Part shown: in pieces, positions 11,716-56,759 of the stretch
Position numbering within the stretch: position 1 is the first letter of the stretch
Layout of the letters: every line of letters starts with the position of its first letter
From: Kuschelorhynchus macadamiae
Lineage: Eukaryota; Arthropoda; Insecta; Coleoptera; Curculionidae
NCBI GenBank assembly: GCA_030620095.1
Contig: JAUTXW010003402.1
Location: 62,001 to 126,000 of the forward strand
Length of the DNA stretch: 64,000 nt
Direction: 5' to 3'
Notes under the pieces: generated by a model
Databases searched by the model: none
What the model was told of the DNA's origin: nothing
The model's input: only the letters and a program-made list of their open reading frames with translations
Translations under genes and position numbers: made by a program

Positions 11716-11868
11716 TCACGAATTTAACTTATGTTCAATATATTTATAATATTAAGCCAAATGTTTCAGCAAGTTCGTGAGAGAGTTGTACTGCACCGAT
11801 TTATATGATTTTTTTTCTTAAATGATCGTCTGGTGACCGAGATCTATCAACACTATTTTTTTGTGTTG

Positions 11869-12275
11869 TAAATGTATACATAAAAAATCGGGTCACTAAT
11901 TAATCAGGATTCTACTCAAACCGCTTGGCGTAAAAAGTTGCATTTTGGCACACAGGATTTTTCAAAACTCAAATTTCAAGGGGTGAAACCGCCCCTTAAA
12001 TATTACATTTTTTATTTAAAAAATGGTTGGTATTTTGGAAAAACGTTCAAGCTCGTGTATTTTATTTGATTATTTTACATATTTTAAAATTTCTTAAAAA
12101 TGTATACAGGGTGCTTTAAAAAATCGGGTCACTGATTAATCATGATTCTGCTCAAACCTCTTGATTTAAAAAGCTGAATTTTGGTATACAGGTTGATTGT
12201 AGGATATAGAGGTTCGATAAAAAGGGATTTTTCAGAACTCAAATTTCAAAGTGGTGAAACCGCCCCTGGAAGCAA
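11869..12275 (+). repeat. Two units of the 'AAAAAATCGGGTCACT' tandem family
   Basis: Units begin at about 11883 and 12116 with AAAAAATCGGGTCACT, followed by GATTAATCA.GATTCT.CTC, AAAAGCTG.ATTTTGG and GTGAAACCGCCCCT. A diverged partial copy lies at 14948-15000, after the hAT relic, and a larger array is at 36425-37180. Confidence 0.7.
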
Positions 12276-12439
12276 GGGAAGCAGTGCTTCCCCAAAAAAA
12301 AATACAAAACATCTTCTAAAATATAATTTTTGAAATAGGAAACCATTTATGTAGTTTATATTAAAAATGCTAAAATATTCTCTTAATTATCAAGCCCATA
12401 ATAAATGCGGCCTTGACTCCGACCGAGCAATAGAATCGA

Positions 12440-14876
12440 ATAGAACCTATGCGGGCCGCTAGCTTCTCTGCAGCCAAGTTCCTGTATGCTTGATTTCCTA
12501 TGAGTTATTGAAATTTCCACCAGCTGTTTGCAATTTTTGCGCTTCAGTCGCGTGCTTCAAGTGGGGGCGGAAGCTATCGTTCGTTGGAGTAGGTTCTTTG
12601 TTTGAACGGCTATCCATGTGTTATGTGATACGTACGTTGCGTCGTGCATGGTGCAATGTGGAGGACAATAATACGGACGTGGATATGCAAGTACCGTCAA
12701 TTTCGGCTGTCGGTAATAATGTTGAAAATGTTGGAGAATTTAGTAAGAGGAGTGTGTGTGAATATGTGGTGTGTATCTTAATAATAAAAGGATTTTCAAC
12801 ATTAAACTTCGCTGATAAGCTTTAAATAATTTCCAAAGGAAGGGCAAAACCGCCTATGAAAAATTTAACCACAAATATGAAAAACTGTATTAGATTTTTA
12901 TCGGGAAAAACAATACGAACAATTTAAATGGCTAACAGGGTGTGAAAATATAAGTAAATTATTTTGTTGGCAATGCTTTTTGAAAATGAAAAAGGTCTCT
13001 GGAATAAAACTGGTTTTTCCGATTTAAACAATTTCCATAAAGCTGTAAAAAGACACATTATATCCAAAGCGCATTTGCAGACCGTCATAAAAGAAAAAGT
13101 CTTCGGCAAAACCGGAATTGAACGCGCCCTTAATAAACAGTTGTAAAATAGTCACCGCCAACACAATGAACTAGTCGATAGAAATAGACAAATATTAAAA
13201 AGACTTATCGATGTCTCGGACAGCACGAATTGGGATTTAGAGGTCATGACGAAACAAGGGTTTCTTCAAATAGAGGAAATTTTCAAGATTTACTTTAGTT
13301 TAATGGCCAAATATGATGATTGCTTAAAAAATCATTTAGAGCAGTCTAGCGTTTTTCGCGGAACGTCGAATCGAATCCAGAATGATTTAATTTCCGCTCT
13401 TGCAACCATTATTCTAAAAAGAATTAAGCAGGAGATTGGCGAGGCGCGGTTCATTGCTATTGCTCTGGACGAAACAACTGATATCACTAATTTTAGCTAA
13501 TTATCTATAGTAATACGCTACGTTAAAACAGAGGGAAGTATTCAAGAGCGATTTTTATGTTTTAAGAATGTGTCCGAAAATCGTACAGCACATGCATTAT
13601 ATATCGTAGTTTATAACGTTACTAAAGAAATTAATGGAGGGAAAAAATTAGTTGCTCAAAGCTATGATGGAGCTGCAGTGATGCCAGGACAATTAGGGGG
13701 TCTGCAAGGTAAAGTTCGAGAAACTTTCCCAAGTGCTGTGTTTGTCCATTGTTTTGCTCATAAAAAAAATTTAGTTTTATCCCATTCCATCGATCACATT
13801 AAAGAGTGTAAAGTATTTTTCGTTATTTTAAGTGGCATGGCTGTTTTTTTTTCCAAGTCAACAAAACGTACACAAGCTTTGGACTCCATTGTCCACAAAC
13901 GATTGCCCAAAGTAGCTCCTACTAGGTGTAACTATAATGGAAGACTTGTGTTAACAGTATCTGAAAATCGTTACCACTGATTAAACTATTTGAGAATATA
14001 ATAGAACATAATGAAACGTGGGACTCAGAAGCAATAAATAGTTCGAGGGGGTTTTTAGACTGTTTGAAACGAGATTTTAATTTTAATTATTTGTTGAACA
14101 TATTTTCAGAAATATTTCCATTCTCGGACAATGTTTTTAATATTTTACAAACTAAAACAAATGATATTGCTTTTTGCATAAAAAAAGTGGATGATTTTAA
14201 GTCCATGTTAAGCCAAAAAAGAGATGACTTTGACCTATTTTGGGAGAAAACGATGACGTTAAATGTAGAGCCACAAGCCAAGCGTCTTCGAATAGACAAG
14301 GTAGGAGATGTTCAAACATCATACAGACGCCTCTTTTATGAAATAATCGATCAAATTCAGCAACAAATAAATTATAGATTTAACGGTTTAAATGATTTTA
14401 AATTCATCGAGCTCTGCAATTTTGATGCATTTAAAGGAAAAATTTTTCCAGAAGCTGCGTTTAAATCTCTTCTTCTTCTTCATTATGGCCAGTTCTTCGA
14501 CCGAGTGTTACTACGATCTGAACAAAAAGTGATTTACGAAACTGATGACATTAGCGCAAAAAATAACTCTAAGGAACTAATGCAATTTTTAAAAGACAAG
14601 GAGCTGGAAGATGCCTACATCGAAGTGTCGAAATTATGTGAATTAGTACTGACAATACCTGCCACAACTTCATCAGTAGAAGGCAATTTTTCAACACTTA
14701 AACGTATAAAAAATTTCGTGAGAAATTCAACGGGGCAGGAGAGACTTTCGCATACATCGCTGTTGCCCATTAAAAATAAACTTCTCCAAAATATGTCGCA
14801 GCATCGACGTTTTTATGATGACGTCACTGACGAATTTGCAAAAAATGATCGAAGAATCGAATTACATTACCAATAG
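12440..14876 (+). pseudogene. hAT transposase relic (ZMYM/TTF-finger type)
   Basis: Plus-strand fossil of a hAT-superfamily transposase with the domain order of ZMYM1-like proteins. Near 12795-13150 lie FADKLEIISKGRAKPP and a TTF-type finger (WLTGCENISKLFCWQCF, then LWNKTGFSDLNNFHKAVKRH in another frame). The core follows: first catalytic Asp in ALDETTDIT (near 13465-13495), second in SYDGAAVM (near 13660), catalytic Glu in SSVEGNFSTLKRIKNF in the C-terminal dimerisation region (near 14675-14715), ending about 14876. Stops at 13143 and 13498, a further break near 13978 and frameshifts near 12990 and 13930 disable it. Exact terminal repeats and target duplication were not resolved. The ORF at 12490-12825 is the remnant N-terminus. 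Confidence 0.85.
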
Positions 14877-15000
14877 GTAAGTTTCTAAAAATTGCTTTCC
14901 TTTCTTAAAATTTCACCGAACGCCCCTGATACAGTCTGTTTCAGAAAATCGAGCCACTGATTAAGCACAATTCTGGTCAAACCTCTTTACGTAAAAAGCT

Positions 15001-15293
15001 TAATTTTATTTTAGTGGATTGTTACGGTATTGCGAAGTGCGATGTCTACGAACTCTAGGGTTCTAAGAGTACTAAATCTGGCCCTGTGCTGAAAAATAAT
15101 TCGTTGGCATTTTATAACACTGCAAATAAATTACGTATTAAATAGTTTAATTTTATTTTAGTAGATTATTACGAAATTGCGGCGTTCGACGGCTATAAAC
15201 CCTAGGATCCCAAGAGTACTAAATCTGACCCTGTGCGGAAAACTAATTCGTTGGCACTTTATAATACGGCAAATAAATTATTAAATAAATACG
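15001..15293 (+). repeat. Tandem duplication, two units of about 146 bases
   Basis: TAATTTTATTTTAGTGGATT starts the first unit at 15001 and recurs at about 15147. Both units contain GAGTACTAAATCTG.CCCTGT and AATTCGTTGGCA.TTTATAA. Divergence is modest. Confidence 0.75.
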
Positions 15294-16589
15294 TAATATA
15301 ATTATGGTTCTATTAGTGCAAGTGTATTCAGAAGGTCAAAATAAAACAAAATTGTTCAATTATCTACATATAAGTAGGTATATTATGCTTTATTTTATAG
15401 TCAAATTTTAGACATTTAAATTATTTTTTAATGAGAATAAAATTAGTACTTAAACCGTAATAGTCGCAAAAAGGAGTTATCGTAGCTTTTTGTTTTAATA
15501 ATAGGCGGCAATGACCCAGAAAACAATTGTCTCAAACTTTTCCCATTTAACCATTTCGGTATTTCTCATACTATAGTTTCCGAGATCCTGTAACTGTAGC
15601 AACGAAATTCGTACACACTGCATACTTTTATTTGGTATATTTTATATTAAAAACTACAAACGATTTAGTACATAACCAGATAATCTACGATCAATTTTCA
15701 ATAATTCGAAAATAATGGAGGTTCATACTAAAGTCTGCTTTGTGCAACTTTTTAGAATCATGAGCAGAATTTAAAAAATCGAATATTACGTTATTATTCC
15801 ATTAAAGAATATTATTTTTACACATTTTGGAACACCAGGAGACCAGTTATCTTGCTGTTGCCGTGTGGTTTAGTGATGTATTCTGGTGAATGTTGGTGAA
15901 GTTTAAAGCATAATCTGGCCATAAAAATGACATCTATTCGTATCGAACTAGCTTGAAAATTAAAAATTATGTCAGTCCAAAAAACTAAATTTTTTTCATT
16001 TTCTATAATAACCACAGTGAACGATAAAACGCTAATTCTAATATGAATATTTGGTTATACCGGATGTAATCTAGATTGCTTACCGGGGGCTGCCATTTTG
16101 TTATTTGTTAGCCCATCGAAACGAAATTTGTCTTGGGTGATTACAATGACATTCTTTTATGTACTAGACAGATTTCAGCGACTTCCTGTTTAACAATTTC
16201 CTTTTTTTTTTAATGGTAGACCTTGTATATTTTTACATTTTTGGGATCCAGACGTTTTTCTACACAGTACCGTGTTAAAAAATCAACTCGATCTGCCATT
16301 TTGAAATTTTGACAGCTGTTTTTACCCTTCAATCTAGTCGGCTGTGAAGTGCATTAAATTACTTAAATAAGCTATAAACAATAAAATCGAATTTTTTTAT
16401 CGTTAAATTGTGTGACAGAATCACCTTTTTCAAAATTACTCAAAATTTTGAAATGGAAGTATATCATTTTAATACTGCAGCTGAATGCACGTCTCTAATA
16501 CGAATATAACGAATACTATAAATATATTGAGTCAAATTAATAATGGAAATAAAAAGTTTTGCTTAACAAGAAACAAGAATCAAATTTTT
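15294..16589. other. Intergenic DNA, no gene seen
   Basis: AT-rich. The end near 16290-16480 may belong to the flank of the mariner relic that follows, but I found no matching inverted repeat. Confidence 0.5.
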
Positions 16590-17215
16590 CTAAAATCTAG
16601 CTACCAATCAGATCCTCGAAATGTTCTCCGTAGACTTCATGACATTTTCTCATGTGAAAAACGTTTTTCTCTACAACATTTTGAAGCTATTCAACAGTTA
16701 AACTAGCAAATCCGTCTCGAATACGATCTTGTAATATTTCTATAAGTTTTCGGAGGTGTATTATAAAAAAAATGTTTGATTGTGCCCCACAAAAAAAGTC
16801 CTTTGGTGTCAGGTCCGGGGAACAGGGAGACCACCAAACTGATCCATTATTTGCGATAAAACGTTGTCTAAACCTTTGGCGTAAATTATAGATCACTATT
16901 TGCGCATTAAGGGGTGGGGGACCGTCTTGCTGAAAATAAATGTTTTGCTCTTCTGCCAAATGTAGGCCTTCTAAAAATTCCTCGAGAGAGTTCTCTAATA
17001 TTTCAAGATATCGCTCGCCTGTTAAATGTCTTTGAAAAAAGATCGGTCCAATATGCCTAATATAACACCAAACCTCTCCTGGAAATTTCCTTTCTATCAT
17101 ACAGTGTTGATTTTCTGTTGACCAGTATCTGGCGTTTCGCCTATTGAACATGCCATTGTTGTTAAAACGGGACTCAATTACCATAGTGAAAGTGCCAAAT
17201 TACTATTCCGAATAT
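16590..17215 (-). pseudogene. Mariner-like (DD41D) transposase relic
   Basis: Minus-strand transposase lacking its N-terminal third. From 17184 down it reads RRNARYWSTENQH, GPIFFQRHLTGERYLEIL, YFQQDGPPP and SPDLTPKDFF, with 41 residues between the second and third catalytic Asp. The frame stops at 16687, but similarity continues as RKCHEVYGEHFEDLI to about 16600, matching the usual C-terminal GGHFEHLL-type end. The first catalytic Asp region (about 17190-17215) is destroyed by stops. Confidence 0.85.
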
Positions 17216-17589
17216 TAATCTGTAAAAACCAGCTACAGCGGTTCAATCTTCTTTGTAAGTTGCCTACATAAAGGTGTTAATGTAATTGATATTGTTTTAA
17301 TAATAATACCATTAATTGTTGATTTAAGGTTTTGAAAATGTCTTGATTGGTGGCTAAACTTCAGGAATACGTATTTCGATTTGTGTTAGGTAGTCGGTAT
17401 TTATTTATTTATTCTTCAATTAAACGTCTTTATTTGCACTAGTTGACCACTATTTGACCTAATGTGTTTATATTCGTTGGATTCGTATTGAAGAGGTGCA
17501 TTTACATGTAGTATGAAAATGGTATGTATACTTTCATTTTCAAGTTTCGAGTAATTTCTAAAAAAGTAATTCTGTCAACTTTGAACTAC
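17216..17589. other. Intergenic DNA, no gene seen
   Basis: No coding or repeat feature recognised. Confidence 0.5.
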
Positions 17590-17800
17590 CCTGTTAACGG
17601 TTCGGCGAGTGCAAGTCGGATATAAAAGCCTGAATCTCTCCAAACTCATTTAATATACAGAGTTCGTGGAGTAAAGGTACCTGAAGATGTACCGTGCAAT
17701 CGAAGGCGAAACGTCGGATATTAATTCCAGTTTGACACGGTTTAATCCCTAGGAACTTTGATTTCTTAATTGACTAAAGCCGTGAAAGCTTCCGTTTTGT
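17590..17800 (+). repeat. Penelope-like element terminal repeat (solo)
   Basis: Reads GTCGGATATAAAAGCCTGA, CCTGAAGATG, GGCGAAACGTCGGAT and TTTGATTTCTTAATTGACTA, then AGCCGTGAAAGCTTCC. The same blocks in the same order occur on the minus strand at 46800-46990 next to a Penelope-type reverse transcriptase, and the tail recurs at 31690-31745. This identifies it as a terminal piece of that family. Confidence 0.65.
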
Positions 17801-18197
17801 ACACACAAGTAAATTTACAACTACGCAAATAAGTTTCAAGAACTGCACATTTAATATATTAGTGCACGCTAAAAAAAGCCTGAGTAATGTACTATAATGT
17901 AATCAATTATAATTTAAAAATTAGATATAAATAGACAAAAAAGCAATTAAACATGTCAGTATTTAAATACTAGACATGTTTAATAGCAGAATAATGCCTA
18001 CCATAAAATATAGAGTATTAACATCACATTGATCTGTGTGTCAAAAAAATTTACACAAAATTCTGTTAATAATTTTATTTGATCCAGACCTGTACTATGT
18101 TATGATTTAGATACTTCGTAACTATACATGCCAGTAATTTCCCTTATTAAATTTAATTGTTAACTTGGCACAGAAATATTAATATTTTCAGTTCAAA
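17801..18197 (+). promoter_or_regulatory. Upstream region of JHEH copy 2
   Basis: The start codon at 18198 follows TTTTCAG (18185-18191) by six bases. This could be the acceptor of a 5' UTR intron, in which case the promoter lies further upstream. No TATA box or initiator could be placed with confidence. Confidence 0.35.
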
Positions 18198-51107
<32,910 letters not shown>

Positions 51108-51164
51108 TTCTGATTTTATATATATATTTTAAATAATATATTCAATTTGCTTATTCATGTGAGT

Positions 51165-51620
51165 TTTTTTACAGGGCATTCCAAGAACCTAAATCCTAGG
51201 TATCGTGGTTATTGTGTACATAAAAAGGGAAATTTTGTTGTGCCTGGCGTCTCTTAACTTCAAATTGTAATTTTTCACAGAGACTTATGGCAAAACGGCT
51301 AATAAATACAAAAGCAGAGCAAGAGTGAATGTGAGGGACAAATCAGCAGAAAGGATTCTGGTAACAAAATGTATTTGCTTCTCAAAAAATAAAAAATATA
51401 ACAGATTTACAACGTTCTAGTTTATAATGCTGGAAACTGAACATATTATTTTATACAATCATTCAAAACGTAAACAATTACTGCTGGCTACACATCAATT
51501 GCTGCATAATTATAAATTATTATTAGGTAAAGAGATACAGAGTCTGACTAAAACGTAACGTTCATTCCATCACTACATTGCATTTTTATTTATTAAGTTA
51601 CTTATTCGTTGCACCATGGG
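51165..51620 (+). repeat. Reiterated downstream block, copy A (left part)
   Basis: Begins GGCATTCCAAGAACCTAA and holds GACAAATCAGCAGAAAGGAT and ATTCAAAACGTAAACAATTA. The same blocks in the same order occur at 57050-57540 and, with the first part missing, at 60990-61370. It lies directly after JHEH exon 7 and its start also aligns to the flank of copy 1. Confidence 0.7.
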
Positions 51621-52029
51621 ACAATGTGGCGTTTTGCGTCTCATAAATCTATAACTCTTTTATCTTTTGCACGCAACATCTTGAATATATTGCCTCTCAA
51701 ATAAATAACGGTTGTTAAGCTAGTGTAAATATATTTTATTAATACAGATATATTAATAATATTGGAAAATGTTACAACTTCATATAATACTTATTAATAC
51801 ATTAAGTATTATATGAAATAAAACAACTTTTTTAAAGTAATTATACTACTTGTAGTTTTAATTCAAATAGCAATTTAACATAAATGGAAATCAAAATGGC
51901 GGAAGAATTCTCTAATTTGTACATTTTATGAATTTTTAGGCAACATTTAAGAATTGAAGACAGGCACGTAGCCAGGGGGGTCCTGGGGGTCTAAACCCCC
52001 CCCCTCTCGAAACTTTTTACTTTTTAGTC

Positions 52030-53470
52030 TATAAAAATGTAATTTTAATTTTTTTTTATTATTATTTATTATTTAATATGAAAAAGCACACTACAGAATA
52101 CAATTCTAAATGGTACTAAGGTATATAACAAATTACAAGCACAATACAGAAATAAATTAGTTGTAGGTACAAAAATAACATAAAATAAACAGTAAACATA
52201 AAAAGGATTGAGTGCTAAGAATACAATTAAAATAGGAACAAGTCACTGAGCTAGTAGCTTCGTCTTTAGAGTAGTCAAACTTAACTGAAAAATATCAAAA
52301 TTAGAATAATGTCTATTTTAATTATTCAAGATACGGTGCATGAATGCTGTAAAACCATAGTTTGTGCGATGCCGTGGACCATAGAGTAAGCGTTATTGTC
52401 TTGTGTTTCTTTGAGTGGCAAAGATTAAAACTGATCCGGTAAGAGAAATACATGGCAACATGGCTTCTCTTCTTCGACACTCAAGGCTCTTTAGAGGACA
52501 AAATAGAAGTCTGGTACAGTATGGTATATCCTGGTATTGGAAGTGGTGCTTAAATAGTAAATATTTGGTAAGTCTCTTCTGAACTTTTTCCAATCTCTCA
52601 ACATTACATCTATATGATAGACACCAAACAGTAGAACAGTACTCCAAGGCACTCCTTACAAGACTATTATACAGGCACAGTATAGCCTTGGTATCACCTA
52701 TTTATTTAGTATGTCGTTTTATGCAACCCTGCAAACGCAAGGCCTTTAGTGTTAAACGTTAGAGACCTGTCAAAGATAACACCAAGATCATTTATAGAGG
52801 ATACTGCCGGTAGCAAGCTTTCCCACACTAAATACTCCCGCTCAATGAGACTGAGACTTCGTGAAAATCTCACTACTTTGCACTTTCCAATGTTCAGTTC
52901 CAAATAGTTTCGATCACATCAAACCGCAAATCTGTTGATGTTTTGTTGTAAGTCGCTGCAATCTGGAGAGACAACATTATAAAATTTCAGATCATCAGCA
53001 TACATGAGGCAATTTGAATAGTGAAAACATGACACAACATCTTTTATAAACAATAGAAACAGGACTGGATCAATATGTGATCCCTGAGGAACACCCAGAT
53101 ATTACTGTCACCTCTCTTGAAACCGCTCCACTAATCACCACTCGCTGTTTTTGATTTGATAGATAAGACTTAATCCATTCCAGATAAGAACCTGCAATGC
53201 CAATATCAGTTTTTCAGCAGTAATGAATGGCAGACACAGTCAAAAGTTTTAGATACATCGGTATATATTACATCCACCTGCTTACCCGATTCGAGTATTC
53301 TTGAAGTATCCCCAAATTGGTTGTTGTAGAACGACCCTTATAAAATCCATGTTGCTGAGGGCTCATATAAATTTTGTAGGTGTTAAAAATTGCATCAGAT
53401 ATTATTGATTCAAAAAGCATCGGTATTGCTGATAAAATACAAACGCTTCGGTAGTTGGTAACATATTATT
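52030..53470 (-). pseudogene. LINE (jockey/CR1-type) reverse transcriptase, 5'-truncated
   Basis: Minus strand from about 53470: VTNYRSVCILSAIP, SPQQHGF and GRSTTTNL, VIYTDVSKTFDCV (first palm Asp), GVPQGSHIDPVLFLLFI, YADD at 52991-53002, NIGKCKVVRFSRS, INDLGVIFDRSLTF and MEYCSTVWCLSYRCNVERLE. The 3' end abuts a T-rich stretch on the plus strand near 52040-52065, consistent with a short poly(A). Several stops and shifts interrupt it. It splits the reiterated block (copy A) into two parts. Confidence 0.85.
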
Positions 53471-53959
53471 TTTATTTTAATGTTTCAAATTGAATGGTTT
53501 TTTCGAAAAAGCAACTATTTTTCTAATCAGGCATTTGCCTAAATCAATTTTCCAAGATACAAACCCTAACCTACGCTAAATCTAAACATAAGGTTTTTTC
53601 GTTTTACTACTTATTTATATTTATATTGGGGCACAAAACTTTTCTTTTAACTTTTTACCAATGAACCAAGGAATCAATTGTAGTATGAAGTCAACAGCGG
53701 AATTTAAAACTTCTCTCAAAATGTAAAAAGAAGAAAATGCTTAAGGGTTTTTTATTATTTATTTATATGACATTATTATTATTTTCTTTTTGGAATTATT
53801 TTGTGACTATCTGAATATTCTAAAGAAGCAGTATTTAATAGCATATAATACTTGAGTACTCACACCGGCAGTTAATTTTTAAAAATCGGCGTACTCACAC
53901 GTTATTTCGCTACGCTATTTACTTATGTAATATCTAGCAAAACCTTTGGACACGTGAAA

Positions 53960-54660
53960 TAAATGTATCTACAGGAGTTCAAATCAAATTTTGATTGTAA
54001 TATGTAATTTGACTATTTTTTACATATTTTCATTAACATATAATCTGAAAACATCCATTAAAAAAATACATTTATAAGATGCAAATCGTTTCCATGTTTC
54101 ATAGTGCGTCGATTTAAACGTGGTTACACCGTTAATAATATAGCCATTACATCACTTCTATTCAGAGGATATAACAGGATGACTCTCGATTTTTAAAATA
54201 ATTAATTTGCTGAATTGGTCGTCTTTTTTAAGTTTCCTGGATTCTGTTATCACGACAGGTTTATTCCGCAGAGACGTCTCTAAAAACGTGGGCAGTATTT
54301 TCAAAACTCTCAACAGTAGCTTCATCTTTCTTGTTCGCTATTGTTGAACCCAAATATCAGAAAACTCAAGACATACTGACGTATATTTTCGAGATATTAG
54401 ATGGTGCTCATAAAAATTGGAGATCTTCTAGGCAAAATTACAAATGTGTTGTTGGCTTTACTGATCAAGGCATACAGCGGAAATAGTGTGGTATGGTGTC
54501 TACTAGTTACCATTTCACCTTTGAACGCGCAACACAACATTTATTTTCTTTTCATAATAATGGATTGCTTTAATACAATTTTCATAATGTTGTGGTACCA
54601 ACCACGGGATTTTTGGCCAATGGTGATAACTATTTTTTTTTAACGCAAGGCGTGCAAATC
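53960..54660 (+). repeat. Reiterated downstream block, copy A (right part)
   Basis: GATTCTGTTATCACGACAGG, GTTGGCTTTACTGATCAAGG and CCATTTCACCTTTG correspond to 57665-58330 and 61510-61830. The part at 53965-54110 (CATATAATCTGA, ATGCAAATCGTTTCCA) recurs at 59170-59285. Confidence 0.65.
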
Positions 54661-54703
54661 TTATATTACCTTAGGTAATATAAGGTAATATAAGATTTGC
54701 ACG
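54651..54703. repeat. Perfect 23-base hairpin with 7-base loop
   Basis: The left arm 54651-54673 (CGTGCAAATCTTATATTACC plus TTA) is the exact reverse complement of 54681-54703. The loop is GGTAATA. Confidence 0.9.
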
Positions 54704-54814
54704 GTAGGTATTCGAGGATAATTTTATTATTCTAGTTGATTTCAAAGACAGTAGACATGAGCTTTTTAACTAGCCCTAGTTACTTAATAAGAACCTTTAT
54801 CAAACCATTTTTTT

Positions 54815-55900
54815 ATTGATTTATTTCTTTATTTCACTTCATGCCAAAAGATCTAAATAGATATGACAACGTCAAGTGTAAAAACAAAGAATAACATAAA
54901 ACATTTTTAAAACAATATTAAGATTGGACTAACTAACAGAAAACAATTATTGCAAAATTGAAAAGTAATTTGTAACATTATAATAACTTTTTTCAAGACG
55001 ATAACTCTTTGTAATTTTCTTAAATTTTTTGTAAGAAGTTATTCCTCTTAGGCTTGCTGGTAGTTGGTTGTATATATTCCCACAAAAACAGTAAGGACTT
55101 TTTGGAAAGGGCTAGTCCTATAGCGAGGTATATAAATGTTTGTGGAGTTTCTTCTACCATAATTATGTAGTTCTAGATGACGAGAAAATCTGGTGAATTG
55201 TTTTTTAACGAATAATACCGAGTGTAGAATTAGAATACATGGAAGAGGGAGAATTTTATATTGTTTGAAGCAGGGTTTACATAAGTCTAATGGACTTAAT
55301 GAGAAAATGTTCTAATTATTATTTTTTGTAATATAAAAATTCTGTTTAAATCTGTTGATTGGCCCCAGTAAATCATACCATAGCTTAGATGGCTATATGC
55401 TAGTGCGTAATAGGTATTTAAAAGTAGTTTTATTTCTAAAGTGTTTTTTAGATATCTTATTGCAAAGTAGGGGGTATTTAACTTACTTGCGACATGGTTC
55501 ATGTGGTTGCACCATGTTATGTGTGGATCTAGATGTAATACTAGAAATTTAAAATTTTCAATCCTATTTACATGTTTGCAGTTTAATGACAAATTTGAAC
55601 CAGAGGCATATATTTTTTTATACAAAATGTCATAAAGCAGGTTTTGGATTCGTTGATAATAAGGCAATTTTTTTCACCCCATAAAGCAAATTTTTCCAAA
55701 GTTATATTGACATTATTTTCCAATTTCTGAAAATTATTATCAGAAATTGCTATAGTGCAGTCATCTGCATAGAGAATTATTCTGTTTCTTGATAGTGACA
55801 CGGACAAGAAGATTTTCAGATCATTTATAAAAAGCGTAAATAGTAGTGGTGAAATAATGCTTCCCTGAGATACACCACAGTTTATATCTATCTTAAATTA
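54815..55900 (-). pseudogene. LINE (jockey/CR1-type) reverse transcriptase fragment
   Basis: Minus strand: GVSQGSIISPLLFTLFINDL near 55820-55885, YADD in IILYADDCTIAISDN near 55765, WGEKNCLIINESKTCFMTF, then in a second frame DPHITWCNHMNHVASKL and LLLNTYYALAYSHLSYGMIY. A final part near 54990-55120 has IYNQLPASLRGITSYKKFKK. The 3' end is near 54815 at a T-rich plus-strand run. Truncated upstream of the GVSQGS block; frames are broken. Confidence 0.85.
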
Positions 55901-56475
55901 AAGTTGTAAGGCCGATTTATCGGAAATTAAGTGGGATATCAAGATTTGGTGAACAGTAGCTATAGAGTAAAATATAATCTTTAGAGCCCAAAAAAACAAC
56001 GCCATTCTTAGTACAGGCGTTACATCGCCAGAAAAAAAAAACAAAACACTTGCAGAAACTTTAAAAATTTTAGTTTAGTTAGTTATTTTACCGTTTATTT
56101 TTATTGCTTTATTTTTTTTTAAGACATTTTGCACGAACTTGATTGCTATAGTGGTTTTAAAGATATAGCGGTTTTATTGTAGAATAATGATTTTTTAATT
56201 AGCTACTTGTTTTGGAACATTAAATAATAATAATTTTATGAATTTCTAATTCATATTAAGGCAAGCGATCAAAAGTGGAACAAAATTGTTATTAGATTAA
56301 AAAATATGTCCCAAAGCAAGTTATGATTCTACTAAAAGACTCGCCATATTTCAATAACCCATATAGGGGTCAATTTTGTTTAAATAACCAGTCTACGTAA
56401 GTTTGATACTAAGGTCTTTAAAATTTCTGCAATTGCTTTGATTTTTTTTCTTGGCTTCAAGATCACGCACACTAC

Positions 56476-56690
56476 TTCCTGAGAGATCAGCCTTTATAAT
56501 TTAAGTGACACAAAACTCTATATTTCAGTTGCTTTGTTTTTTTTTCTTGGCTTCGCGATGCGCACACTAATGTCGACGACGATTTTTCCTATAAATAACT
56601 ACTTTAAAACAAATTTTGATGTCTCCTTCACTTCCTGAGAGATCAGCCTTTATAGTTTGAGTGACACAAAACTATATATTTCAGTAATCA
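56476..56690 (+). repeat. Tandem duplication, period about 155 bases
   Basis: CTTCCTGAGAGATCAGCCTT, TATARTTTRAGTGACACAAA and ACT(C)TATATTTCAGT occur at 56476 and again at 56631. Each is preceded or followed by a CTTGG..T(C)GCGATGC block. Confidence 0.75.
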
Positions 56691-56759
56691 GTATAGTAAT
56701 GAAGCTGTTGTGCGTTTTGTTTTTCCTTGGGATAGCGATGCCTATACTGATGACGTACA

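Larger units (their letters stand above)
10031..11868. mobile_element. Long-TIR palindromic element
   Basis: The left arm at about 10031-10160 (TAGTGTTGAGAAGTCTCGG, CTCTCTCACGAACTTGCTGA) is repeated in reverse complement at about 11740-11868 (CAGCAAGTTCGTGAGAGAG, GATCTATCAACACTATT). Nested inside is a second inverted repeat, about 11087-11220 against 11280-11400, with roughly 60 bases between. Because of this inner palindrome both strands carry similar short ORFs (11038-11454 and 11115-11426), which are structural and not genes. Left and right halves are unequal (about 1.2 and 0.6 kb), so one side has gained or lost DNA. Confidence 0.7.
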
